From: Sphingobacteriaceae bacterium
Lineage (GTDB): Bacteria > Bacteroidota > Bacteroidia > Sphingobacteriales > Sphingobacteriaceae
Length of the DNA stretch: 64,000 nucleotides
Reading direction: 5' to 3'
Assembly (NCBI GenBank): GCA_029266635.1
Contig: JAQSWM010000003.1
Span: 62,001 to 126,000 of the forward strand
Shown: positions 16,469 through 24,435 of the stretch, piece after piece
How positions within the stretch are numbered: the first letter of the stretch is position 1
Layout: every line of letters begins with the position of its first letter
Made by a program: the position numbers and the translations under genes
Notes under the pieces: generated by a model
What the model saw: only the letters and a program-made list of their open reading frames with translations
Told to the model about the DNA's origin: nothing
Databases searched by the model: none

Positions 16469-18843
16469 AATTTATAACTCAAGGTGGTGATAAACTGCCT
16501 TGGCGGGATAGGGTTTACGCTATAGTTTTCATGAACGTAATAATTGAGCGTATTGGTGATGTTTGATAATTTGCCGAGTACAGTAAACTTGCCGAAAGCA
16601 TATCCGGCACTTACATCAACAGTAGTAAATCCGCTTACCGGAATAAGCCTGTTGTATTTCTGAGATTGCCCAACCGTGTTGTTCCAGCCCGCGTTACGTT
16701 CGCCTGTGTAAACGGCTGATGCGCCGAGCTTAAGCCCTTTCAACTTGCTTGACGGAACAGTGTAAAAAAGAGCGGCGTTAGCCGTGTGAGCCGGATTATT
16801 AACCAGCCGCTCTCCCACTATGTAACTGCCTGTGCCGCCAGGAGTTTGGGTGTAACGCATAAAGTTATAGCTATATCCGGCAAGAAAATTCAGGCCTTTC
16901 GCAATATTGCCCGTTATATCTGTTTCAATTCCGTCGCTGGTTGTTTGCCCGGAAAATTCTTTTACCTGCGAATCTGTGTTGTCTCCGCCATTACGGTCGT
17001 ATGGTGCCTGTAAAGCTAAATCGTTATTGATAATACGATAAGCTGTTACATTAACTGAAAGCTTCCCAGCAAGAAAATCTCGCTTCACTCCCGCCTCGTA
17101 TTGATCAATCAAAGACGGTTTTAAATTAGCATCGTAAATATCGCGTCCTCTGTTTTCGCTAAAATTATTTGAATAACTTACAAACAATGAAGTTCGGTTA
17201 TTCGGTTGGAAGACCAATCCGAGGCGTGGAGAGAAAGCCTTGTCGACTTTAGTTTTTGTTGTATTAGCAATCCTTTCGTCTGTAACGGCATCAAAGGTTT
17301 TTGCTAGAGCGGCTTTCTGATACGACCATCTTAATCCAGCTAAAACTTTCAGTTTCGGAGAGAGGCTCACCAAATCCTGAACGTAGTATCCTAACCTGTA
17401 AGTGGGAGCTTCTGAGCGGCTCACCGGGGTGGTTGCCGGCTCATCAGTGCGGGGTGTGTATTTGGTTTCGTCGAGGATGTTGATTTTGTCATAAGCACTT
17501 GCGAAACTAAAGGCATTTGAGATATTCATATATCTTTCAGCATCTGTGCCGACCAATACATTATGCTTAACTACACCGGTTGAAAATGCACCGGTTAAGT
17601 TCGCCTGTGCGGTGTAATAATCTTCTTCTGTTTTTGCCCGTGTAAGCGAGCGGCTCCAGTCGCCTTCGTCGTTTGCAGCAATACGTTCCGTAGAAAAGTA
17701 ATTCCTGCCGTACTTTTGATAAGAACCAATCAGGGTGGCTTTCCAGGTGCTGTTAATCTTGTGATTTAAAGTTGCTGATGCCGTGCTTTGGCGGATTTTG
17801 GCATAAGCCCAGGGAGGGTTGAAGGACTGTGCTCTGTCGATGGCTTCGGGGATCTTATTGTCTATGGTACCAATTCCAAAATCGGGAGTGTAGTCATTTT
17901 TCAAATAGTCTCCCTGCACTAACAAGCTCGTTTTAGGATTGAATTTGAACAGCAACGAAGGATTGACATAAGTACGGGAAGAGTTTACGCCTTTTCGGTA
18001 GCTGTTTGCATTTTCGTAAGTGCTCACAATCCGGTAGGCCACTTTTTTATTAACCGGTCCATACAGATCGCCGATAGGTTTTATCAAACCATAACTGCCG
18101 GTCCTGAAAGAAACTTCACCGCCAAATTTGAATTGAGGTTCTTTAGTAACCATATTAATTACTGCACCTCCATCAACGTTACCATAAAGCAAAGCGGCGC
18201 TCCCTTTGAGTACTTCAACTTTCTCCAGGGTACTCGCTTCCGGGATAACCGCAGAGTTGGCACGGGAGCCGTTTTTCATAATATTGTTTGCCCCAAGTCT
18301 ATAGCCGCGGGCAAAAAAGGTTTCAGAGTTTGCCCCCCGCGTATCCGCCAACGAAACTCCGCTGACATTTTTTATTACATCGCTTAAACGTTGAGCCTGC
18401 TGATTCTTAATTGTCTGATTGTTGATCACAACATAACTCTGCGGCAAATCCTTCACAGCTAATCCTGATTTTCCAATCAGTGTGGAGCGTTCATTTTCTG
18501 TAGCAGTTACTGTAACGCCGGCCAGTTTGGCTGTTTCCGGATGGAGTTCCAGATTCACTGTGTTCATTCCACGCGATACCTCGATAACAATTTCTTTCGC
18601 TGTAAAGCCAATATGGGTGGCCTTTAGTTTATAGGTGCCCGCCTTCTCAACCCGGACCATGAACAAGCCATCCTTTTCAGATATGGTAGATTTTCCATCG
18701 ACCTTGACGGTTGCACCTGCTAAGGTTTGTCCTTCGGTAGTGATGATACCTTGTACATATATCTGTTGAGCATTCTGTGCCCTGATTGCTGTCGACGTTA
18801 AGAATAGAGTAAAGAAAAAAGTAAAAGTAAAAAGCCTTTCCAT
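16465..18843 (-). CDS. TonB-dependent siderophore receptor (FhuA/FpvA type)
   Basis: A 792-residue outer-membrane receptor. It has an N-terminal signal (MERLFTFTFFFTLFLTSTAI), a carboxypeptidase-like beta-sandwich (about residues 28-108), then a plug with GLAVKDLPQSYVVINNQTI, LSDVIKNVSGVS, FFARGYRLG and VLKGSAALLYGNVDGGAVIN. These are the hallmarks of siderophore-type receptors. The barrel closes with an aromatic C-terminal strand (QFITTLSYKF). Ferric-hydroxamate or similar siderophores are likely substrates, but the exact one is not readable. Two Fur-like boxes surround its promoter, which supports iron control. No siderophore synthesis or periplasmic transport genes are beside it. Confidence 0.92.
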   Translation of the reverse strand: MERLFTFTFFFTLFLTSTAIRAQNAQQIYVQGIITTEGQTLAGATVKVDGKSTISEKDGLFMVRVEKAGTYKLKATHIGFTAKEIVIEVSRGMNTVNLELHPETAKLAGVTVTATENERSTLIGKSGLAVKDLPQSYVVINNQTIKNQQAQRLSDVIKNVSGVSLADTRGANSETFFARGYRLGANNIMKNGSRANSAVIPEASTLEKVEVLKGSAALLYGNVDGGAVINMVTKEPQFKFGGEVSFRTGSYGLIKPIGDLYGPVNKKVAYRIVSTYENANSYRKGVNSSRTYVNPSLLFKFNPKTSLLVQGDYLKNDYTPDFGIGTIDNKIPEAIDRAQSFNPPWAYAKIRQSTASATLNHKINSTWKATLIGSYQKYGRNYFSTERIAANDEGDWSRSLTRAKTEEDYYTAQANLTGAFSTGVVKHNVLVGTDAERYMNISNAFSFASAYDKINILDETKYTPRTDEPATTPVSRSEAPTYRLGYYVQDLVSLSPKLKVLAGLRWSYQKAALAKTFDAVTDERIANTTKTKVDKAFSPRLGLVFQPNNRTSLFVSYSNNFSENRGRDIYDANLKPSLIDQYEAGVKRDFLAGKLSVNVTAYRIINNDLALQAPYDRNGGDNTDSQVKEFSGQTTSDGIETDITGNIAKGLNFLAGYSYNFMRYTQTPGGTGSYIVGERLVNNPAHTANAALFYTVPSSKLKGLKLGASAVYTGERNAGWNNTVGQSQKYNRLIPVSGFTTVDVSAGYAFGKFTVLGKLSNITNTLNYYVHENYSVNPIPPRQFITTLSYKF

Positions 18844-18847
18844 ATTT

Positions 18848-18866
18848 ATTTAGACTGTTTCTAAGT
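18848..18866 (-). promoter_or_regulatory. Proximal Fur-like operator at the siderophore receptor start site
   Basis: Read leftward, ACTTAGAAACAGTCTAAAT: inverted half-sites TTAGA and TCTAA separated by five bases. It lies between the -7 element and the ATG, overlapping the predicted transcription start, where a repressor would block initiation. Confidence 0.55.
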
Positions 18867-18870
18867 AGCG

Positions 18871-18901
18871 CAAAGATAGAAACGACTCTCTGTTTCACAA
18901 G
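18871..18901 (-). promoter_or_regulatory. Promoter of the siderophore receptor
   Basis: Read leftward: CTTG (18898-18901), 19 bases, TATCTTTG (18871-18878). The -7 element is perfect, with one mismatch in -33. It is bracketed by the two Fur-like boxes. Confidence 0.6.
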
Positions 18902-18905
18902 AATT

Positions 18906-18924
18906 ATTTAGAACAATTTTAAAT
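18906..18924 (-). promoter_or_regulatory. Distal Fur-like operator upstream of the siderophore receptor promoter
   Basis: Read leftward, ATTTAAAATTGTTCTAAAT. It shares the TCTAAAT half and the A-TTA-AA half with the proximal box at the same spacing, and sits just upstream of the -33 element. Confidence 0.5.
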
Positions 18925-18990
18925 AGAGGCAACTATTGTGTTGTTAAGCTCTCCCAAATACCTTAAATTGCCTTGATTATAGATCGACTG

Positions 18991-20232
18991 ATGCTTAAGC
19001 GATTAAATATTTTTTTAGTGTTGTTGCTTGGGCTTACCTTATTGCTGCGGCATGAGCCTGCCTGTAGCCAGGCACTCTCTATGGGTAAAAGAAAGCGGGA
19101 GATGATAGAGTTTAAGAACATCAAGAATCTCATAATCATTCCTCTGTTTATAAATAACAAGGGGCCGTTCAATTTTGTGGTGGACACAGGCGTTGGCCTG
19201 TTCCTGATCACAGACCCTGCATTAAAAGATTCGGTAAACGCAGATATTTTGCGGAGTATTAAAATCAGTGGGTTTGGAGAGGGAGAGGAACTTACAGCCT
19301 ATGTAACGCCAGCACTTAACATCTCAATCGGAAATAACATTACCGGAATTGTCCCGGCGGCTATCCTGACAAAGGATGCCTTCAATCTATCCAGCTATGC
19401 CGGAATTCCTATACACGGGTTAATTGGGTATGAGTTTTTCAGCAGCTTCATAGTGAGGATCAACTACTTCACCAATGTTTTAACAGCATACAGGCCAGAA
19501 GGGGGATACATCTTGAAAAAAGGATTTAGAGTACCGATCACGATTGAAGAACGTAAGCCCTACCTGGTTTCTGAAATAGCGATAAGTCCGGGCAAAAAGG
19601 CTAAATCAAAGCTGATTATCGATACCGGGGCTGGTCATCCGCTATCGCTGGAAACAGATGATGGCAAGCCGTTCAACATTGATGAAAAATATATTGCTGC
19701 AAACTTAGGTGTTGGGCTCGCCGGTAATATCAAGGGCTATTTAGGAAGGATTAACTCGCTTAAAATAGGCAGGTATGAGTTGAAAGATGTTATTTCGGCT
19801 TTCCCAAATTATGATGAAGCAGCCGGCAAGGCATTATCGGTTAATCGGAATGGAAACATCGGAAACAGCGTACTCAAGCATTTTAATGTTGTTTTTGATT
19901 ACAGCCGAAAACTAATGTATTTGCGACCTTCGCTCAAGTATAACGAACCATTTGAACATGATATGTCGGGCATGGAGTTAGTAGCTGCCGGAAAGGAACT
20001 TGACCACATCATGATCGCACGTATTGAAAAAGGATCGGCTGCTGACGATGTGGGGCTTGAAGAAGGTGACGAGATAGTAGCGGTAAACTTCAAACCTGTC
20101 AAACAGATGAATCTTCAGGAAATGGATGAAGTGTTCCGCTCAAGGGATGGCCGAGGTATTGTGATTGAAGTATTGCCAAAAGGCGAGAAGAACACAGATC
20201 GTGTGATACTCACCCTCAAAAGAAGAATATAG
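18991..20232 (+). CDS. Retropepsin-like aspartic protease with C-terminal PDZ domain
   Basis: A 413-residue exported protein. The ATG at 18991 gives MLKRLNIFLVLLLGLTLLLR as signal; a TTG six codons upstream is less likely. Two aspartyl-protease half-domains each have the catalytic triad DTG: FVVDTGVGLFLI near residue 60 and LIIDTGAGHPLS near residue 210. A PDZ domain follows (about residues 335-412: MIARIEKGSAADDVGLEEGDEIVAVN). This two-DTG plus PDZ layout is common in Bacteroidota as periplasmic or surface proteases of unknown substrate. The DTG motifs are intact, so activity is expected. It precedes the cyanophycinase gene by 79 bases, which has its own promoter. Confidence 0.88.
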   Translation: MLKRLNIFLVLLLGLTLLLRHEPACSQALSMGKRKREMIEFKNIKNLIIIPLFINNKGPFNFVVDTGVGLFLITDPALKDSVNADILRSIKISGFGEGEELTAYVTPALNISIGNNITGIVPAAILTKDAFNLSSYAGIPIHGLIGYEFFSSFIVRINYFTNVLTAYRPEGGYILKKGFRVPITIEERKPYLVSEIAISPGKKAKSKLIIDTGAGHPLSLETDDGKPFNIDEKYIAANLGVGLAGNIKGYLGRINSLKIGRYELKDVISAFPNYDEAAGKALSVNRNGNIGNSVLKHFNVVFDYSRKLMYLRPSLKYNEPFEHDMSGMELVAAGKELDHIMIARIEKGSAADDVGLEEGDEIVAVNFKPVKQMNLQEMDEVFRSRDGRGIVIEVLPKGEKNTDRVILTLKRRI

Positions 20233-20258
20233 TACTGCCACAAAAATCCGATTTGGCT

Positions 20259-20288
20259 GTTGAAACTTCAGGAAGCATGATATATTTG
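20259..20288 (+). promoter_or_regulatory. Promoter of the cyanophycinase operon
   Basis: GTTG (20259-20262), an 18-base spacer and TATATTTG (20281-20288). Predicted start is near 20294, some 18 bases before the ATG at 20312. Confidence 0.5.
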
Positions 20289-20311
20289 AAGCTTTCACCA
20301 AAAGAAAAGAA

Positions 20312-21220
20312 ATGGGGCCAAAAGGGAAGCTTGTAATTATTGGGGGTGCTGTAGATTTAGGAACTTCCCTGAATTACAATGAGAATATAAGTCATCCTAA
20401 TTATATAAAATTCTTTGAGCGAGGCATTTTAAGTCGGATCATCAATGAATCTGCCCAAGGGCTGAAGTCCGTGGTAGAGGTAATTACCACAGCATCCCAA
20501 ATCCCGGATATTGTTGGCGCTGAATACATCAAATCCTTCAAACAGCTTCGGCTGGAAAATGTGCACACACTGGATATCAGGAGCCGTGAAGATGCAAATC
20601 GAAAAGATTTTATAGATCGGGTCAGCAAAGCGGATGTAGTTATGTTTACCGGTGGCGACCAGCTCCGCCTGAGCGCAATTTTTGGTGGAACTGAATTTCT
20701 GAAAGTGCTCAAGAGCCGCTATCAAGATGATAGCTTTCTGATTGCCGGAACTTCTGCGGGTGCGGCAGCAGCTTCTAACAATATGATCTATCGCGGCAGC
20801 AGCAGTGAAGCATTAATTAAAGGCGAAGTTCAAATTACCGCAGGCCTTGGCTTTATTAACGATGTGATTGTTGACACCCATTTCGTGCAGCGGGGCCGTA
20901 TTGGTAGGCTCTTGTACGCAGTGGCCAGCAACCCGGGCATGCTCGGCATCGGCCTTGGCGAAGACGCGGGGCTCCTGCTTACCGAAGGCAATTCCATGGA
21001 AGCAATCGGCTCGGGGCTAACCATTTTGGTTGACGGACGGCACATCACCCAAACCAGCATTTATGATGTAGAGATTGGTGCGCCCGTATCCATCGATAAT
21101 CTTACGCTGCATGTAATGTCAATTTCCGACAAATACGATCTGCAAAAACATAAACTTATCATCAGCAAGGCTGTTAAGGTGGAAGGAGAATCTTACCTGA
21201 ACATTAAAGACTACGATTAG
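20312..21220 (+). CDS. cphB: Cyanophycinase
   Basis: Serine peptidase (S51 family) that cuts cyanophycin, the multi-Arg-poly-Asp storage polymer, into beta-Asp-Arg dipeptides. The 302-residue protein begins with KGKLVIIGGAVDLG. The nucleophile Ser148 lies in the elbow IAGTSAGAAAAS, the VMFTGGDQLRL motif precedes it, and VDTHFVQRGRIGRL is the family segment contributing to the active site. There is no signal peptide, so it is intracellular. The isoaspartyl peptidase gene follows 33 bases later, forming a two-step degradation pair. Cyanophycin synthetase is not in the window. Confidence 0.92.
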   Translation: MGPKGKLVIIGGAVDLGTSLNYNENISHPNYIKFFERGILSRIINESAQGLKSVVEVITTASQIPDIVGAEYIKSFKQLRLENVHTLDIRSREDANRKDFIDRVSKADVVMFTGGDQLRLSAIFGGTEFLKVLKSRYQDDSFLIAGTSAGAAAASNNMIYRGSSSEALIKGEVQITAGLGFINDVIVDTHFVQRGRIGRLLYAVASNPGMLGIGLGEDAGLLLTEGNSMEAIGSGLTILVDGRHITQTSIYDVEIGAPVSIDNLTLHVMSISDKYDLQKHKLIISKAVKVEGESYLNIKDYD

Positions 21221-21253
21221 GTTCGGCTTATCTCCGCCAAATATTGCCGCCTT

Positions 21254-22099
21254 ATGCCATCTAAACTCATAATCCACGGAGGATTTTTTAGCGAATCGGG
21301 AACTAATCACGAAATAAGGACCGCCAAGCAACAGGCCTTGAAAGACATTGCAACCAAAGCGCATGGTTTTCTTTTGAAACACACTGCGGTGGAAACGGTT
21401 GCCTACGCTGTTTCTCTGCTTGAATCGTGCGAGTTGTTCAATGCCGGGCTCGGTTCTCAGATCCAAAGCGACGGCAAAATTCGGATGAGCGCATCCCTGA
21501 TGGACGGCCTTACGCAGAAATTCTCTGGCGTTATAAATATTGAAGATGTTGAACATCCCATCCACGTGGCGAAAAAGCTGATGGAGTTTGAAGATAGTGT
21601 GTTGGGCGGGCCTTGCGCAACTTCTTTTGCACGGGAACATGGTTTCGATTACTTCTACGCAGAAATCCCGCAGCGCCGAAAAGAATTTCAGGAGAAACTG
21701 GAAAAAACCCGGACAGGAACAGTGGGTTGCGTTGCATTGGACGGCGAGGGCCGTTTAGCGGCGGCTACTTCTACAGGTGGAAAAGGTTTTGAAATGCCCG
21801 GGCGAATAAGCGACTCTGCAACTGTTGCCGGCAATTACGCGAACAGGTTTGCGGCGGTTTCGTGTACGGGCGTGGGTGAGGACATCGTAAGCGGGGCTCT
21901 GGCTGCAAAAATAGTAACCCGGACCACAGACGGGCTATCACTTAGAGAGGCAATGGAAAGGTCTTTTGGTGAACTGAAGCCGTTCGATGGTTTCGCGGGA
22001 GCTATCGCGATCTCCGCTAATGGCGATATCTGGCACCAAGATTCGCACCCCTACATGGTCTGGGCTTCCTTTGATTCGGAAGTAAATGTTTTCGATTAA
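21254..22099 (+). CDS. iaaA: Isoaspartyl peptidase / L-asparaginase (plant-type, Ntn hydrolase)
   Basis: Splits beta-aspartyl dipeptides, here most likely the beta-Asp-Arg released by the preceding cyanophycinase. The 281-residue precursor self-cleaves before Thr156 in KTRTGTVGCVALDGEG, which becomes the N-terminal nucleophile of the beta subunit. Downstream TSTGGKGFEMPGRISDSAT and ANRFAAVSCTGVGED are the substrate-binding segments of the family. Length is slightly short of the usual 310-320. No signal peptide, so cytoplasmic. It is co-transcribed with cphB. Confidence 0.9.
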   Translation: MPSKLIIHGGFFSESGTNHEIRTAKQQALKDIATKAHGFLLKHTAVETVAYAVSLLESCELFNAGLGSQIQSDGKIRMSASLMDGLTQKFSGVINIEDVEHPIHVAKKLMEFEDSVLGGPCATSFAREHGFDYFYAEIPQRRKEFQEKLEKTRTGTVGCVALDGEGRLAAATSTGGKGFEMPGRISDSATVAGNYANRFAAVSCTGVGEDIVSGALAAKIVTRTTDGLSLREAMERSFGELKPFDGFAGAIAISANGDIWHQDSHPYMVWASFDSEVNVFD

Positions 22100-22222
22100 G
22101 CAAAAAAGTGTTCTGATTTGAGGGCACTTTCCTCCGGGAGAATCTGCTTGGGCTTTGTGTTTATCTTCTAAAAGCCATTTCTCTTCATTGGCAAAGCATT
22201 TGCACTTGCTTATGCAAGAACA

Positions 22223-23161
22223 ATGGACATGAACAGATTCTCACTATATAACCTGATTTTCTTTTTCTTCGCTGCAACGGGATTTGCTTCGGCAGCAGCC
22301 GATCAAACTGATACCCTTGCTGCAACTGAACATACATACATCAAGCCTTTAAAATCTGACTACGCATTTGGCCTTGATGAAATTGCCAAATCTGCTGCCT
22401 TATACCGGGCGGTTGAAGAAGCGGCTTCGTTCAAAGCTATGGCTGATGCAGCATCTCAAAAATCTCTTTCGAAAGCCGCCGACAACTATTTAAAAGCACT
22501 TGTGAAACTGAAAAACTTTAGGTTCAGCAAGCAATACGCCGACATGGCTTTTAGCCTTTCTGAGGTTTACATGAAGCAGAAAAAATATGATGATGCTGCG
22601 AACTATCTGTTGAAGTGTTCAATAAGCTACGATACTATTGGGCTGAAGACAGTTGCGGGCAAAACTTACATTAAGTTGGCTACCATCAAGCTAAATCAGA
22701 AAAAATACAAAGAAGCTGAGGCACTTATCCTCAAAAAGGGCTATCCACTCTGCGGTCCTGCAGATAATCTTGCCTGCTACAATGTCCTTGCAAGGACTTA
22801 CAAGGAACAAAACCGCTTTTCGGAAGCTAAATGGTACTACCTGCAAGCCAATAGCCTTTCCCGAAAGGTTCAGGATACAAGCAATATTATAAACTCTCTG
22901 ACAGAATTGGGTCGGGTAAAAATGGCTATAAAAGAGTATTCGTTGGCGATGAAAGATTTGGATGAAGCAGAAGAACTGGCTCAGGCGGAAGCCTATGCAA
23001 AGCTCCTGCCGGAGATCAAGTCGGCACAGCAAGCTTTGCAAGCTAAAGCGCCAAAATTATTTGCTGCCAGAGTTGCCGCCGTCCGCGTTGAGGAGAAAAA
23101 ATACGATGCGCCTTTGCAAGCTTCTTCGGTGCTCGCATCTAAATCATCCTCAGATAAATAG
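22223..23161 (+). CDS. Exported TPR protein, first of three paralogs
   Basis: A 312-residue protein with a signal peptide (MDMNRFSLYNLIFFFFAATG, then FASAAADQ) and about five tetratricopeptide-like helices pairs from residue 80 to 270. It shares the segments KYKEAEALILKKGYPL and NRFSEAKWYYLQAN with the next two genes, at matching positions, so the three are tandem duplicates. The last 45 residues are Ala/Lys/Ser-rich. There is no catalytic domain. In Bacteroidota this TPR pattern usually forms the sensory half of TPR-type histidine kinases, so these look like kinase-less relatives. The role is unknown. A 5-bp hairpin (22205-22218) lies just before the ATG. Confidence 0.8.
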   Translation: MDMNRFSLYNLIFFFFAATGFASAAADQTDTLAATEHTYIKPLKSDYAFGLDEIAKSAALYRAVEEAASFKAMADAASQKSLSKAADNYLKALVKLKNFRFSKQYADMAFSLSEVYMKQKKYDDAANYLLKCSISYDTIGLKTVAGKTYIKLATIKLNQKKYKEAEALILKKGYPLCGPADNLACYNVLARTYKEQNRFSEAKWYYLQANSLSRKVQDTSNIINSLTELGRVKMAIKEYSLAMKDLDEAEELAQAEAYAKLLPEIKSAQQALQAKAPKLFAARVAAVRVEEKKYDAPLQASSVLASKSSSDK

Positions 23162-23230
23162 AAGATTTTTCGTAAATTTCGCCCCCCGCACAGTTTTGTC
23201 TCGGCATTTAGCCTTTGTGGGGATTGAACC

Positions 23231-24370
23231 TTGAGGCGATTTCTAGCAATCGTAATCTTATTATGCTCGTTTCAGGCGAGAGCTGCCCGATATCAGGATT
23301 CTGTTTCTGCGCCGGATAGCACCCTCATCAGAGCGGCTCTTACAAAAGCCAACGCCAGCGTTAAAAATGCGCAGCAGCAATTTCTCGCGGGTCATCCTGA
23401 CAAGGCTTTTACTCATCTTAATTCAGCAGACGAGCTTTATAAAGAGGCTGGTAACAGCACAGGCCAAGCCTTTGTACACCAGCTTTTTGGTGATTACTAT
23501 TTTTCAAATTACGTGTGGGATAAGGCACAGAACGACTATGAATTGGCTCTGAAGCTGGCGAACGAAAGTGATTACGAGTTAAAAGGAAACGTTTCTTCCC
23601 GTCTGGGGATGGCGTATATGCAACAGAAAAAAAATGAGAGCGCCGCTAAATATTTTTCTAATGCCATTGAGGTATTCGACAGTGCAGATCTGAATGCAAA
23701 ATCAGCGAAAAACTATGTGAATCTCGCCAATGTGCGCAGGCTGCAACAACGTTTTTCAGATGCTGAATTTATGATAATAAGGCGTGCTTTGCCTCTTTAT
23801 CGCTCGGCGGGCTATGTTCCGGGGCGCATTGGCTGTTTTGATGCGTTGGGTCACATTTATCACGATCAAAAGCGCTATTCAGAAGCAAAATGGTACTTTC
23901 TTCAGGCCAATACACTTGCCCGCACGTTAAAAGACACTGTTGCTATTGCTGAATCGCTAATCAATACCGGGCGTGTGAAGACGAGCATCTCAGATTATAA
24001 ACTGGCTTTGAAAGATTTCCGTGAGGCTGAGCGACTGGCACAAAAACATAAGTACCTTAAGCAGTTGCGTGATGTAAATGATGCATTCGCGGAGCTTTAT
24101 TCTAAGACAGGGAACAAGGATGCTTCCTTTGCTTCACTTCGCATGTATGGGCAACTCAAAGACTCTATGCATGCGCTTGAACAGGAAAAAATAGCAGTGG
24201 CAAAAAATGTCAAGCCTCTAATTATTGCGCCTAAGCCAGTAAAAAAGCGGGCGGTGATTCTGCCTAAACCACAGATTTCTTATATTTGGTTTTATTGTGC
24301 TGGGTTAGGTCTTTTGAGCCTTGTTCTTTTCTTTTATATCAGGAGCAGAAGGGCTTTGCAACAGATATAA
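23231..24370 (+). CDS. Exported TPR protein with C-terminal membrane anchor, second of three paralogs
   Basis: A 379-residue protein starting at TTG (23231): MRRFLAIVILLCSFQARA is a good signal peptide and no upstream ATG fits. TPR-like repeats fill residues 30-300, including FSDAEFMIIRRALPLY and RYSEAKWYFLQANTLAR, matching its neighbours. A single membrane helix follows near the end (ISYIWFYCAGLGLLSLVLFF) with a short basic tail YIRSRRALQQI. This is the layout of a TPR sensor kinase that stops right after the membrane helix, without HisKA/HATPase or a DNA-binding domain. A partner protein may supply the output. Function is unknown. Confidence 0.8.
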   Translation: MRRFLAIVILLCSFQARAARYQDSVSAPDSTLIRAALTKANASVKNAQQQFLAGHPDKAFTHLNSADELYKEAGNSTGQAFVHQLFGDYYFSNYVWDKAQNDYELALKLANESDYELKGNVSSRLGMAYMQQKKNESAAKYFSNAIEVFDSADLNAKSAKNYVNLANVRRLQQRFSDAEFMIIRRALPLYRSAGYVPGRIGCFDALGHIYHDQKRYSEAKWYFLQANTLARTLKDTVAIAESLINTGRVKTSISDYKLALKDFREAERLAQKHKYLKQLRDVNDAFAELYSKTGNKDASFASLRMYGQLKDSMHALEQEKIAVAKNVKPLIIAPKPVKKRAVILPKPQISYIWFYCAGLGLLSLVLFFYIRSRRALQQI

Positions 24371-24388
24371 TTTTCTAAGCGGCAATTT

Positions 24389-24420
24389 TTTGCATACTAT
24401 CCCGTTTCATGTTACTTTTG
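24389..24420 (+). promoter_or_regulatory. Promoter of the third TPR gene; decides its start codon
   Basis: TTTG (24389-24392), 20 bases, TACTTTTG (24413-24420). The -7 element overlaps the first in-frame ATG (24409), so translation must begin at the next one, 24436, about ten bases after the predicted transcription start. Confidence 0.6.
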
Positions 24421-24435
24421 AATAACATCTTGTTT

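Noticed and set aside
18973-18990. Upstream TTG start for the retropepsin-PDZ gene
   Set aside because: The ATG at 18991 gives a better signal peptide; the extra residues are polar.
22100-22160. Terminator after the isoaspartyl peptidase gene
   Set aside because: Only a six-pair AAAGTG/CACTTT stem with a long loop and no proper T-run, so not listed as a terminator.
24409-24435. First ATG of the third TPR gene as its start
   Set aside because: It lies inside the -7 promoter element, and the next ATG begins a clean signal peptide.
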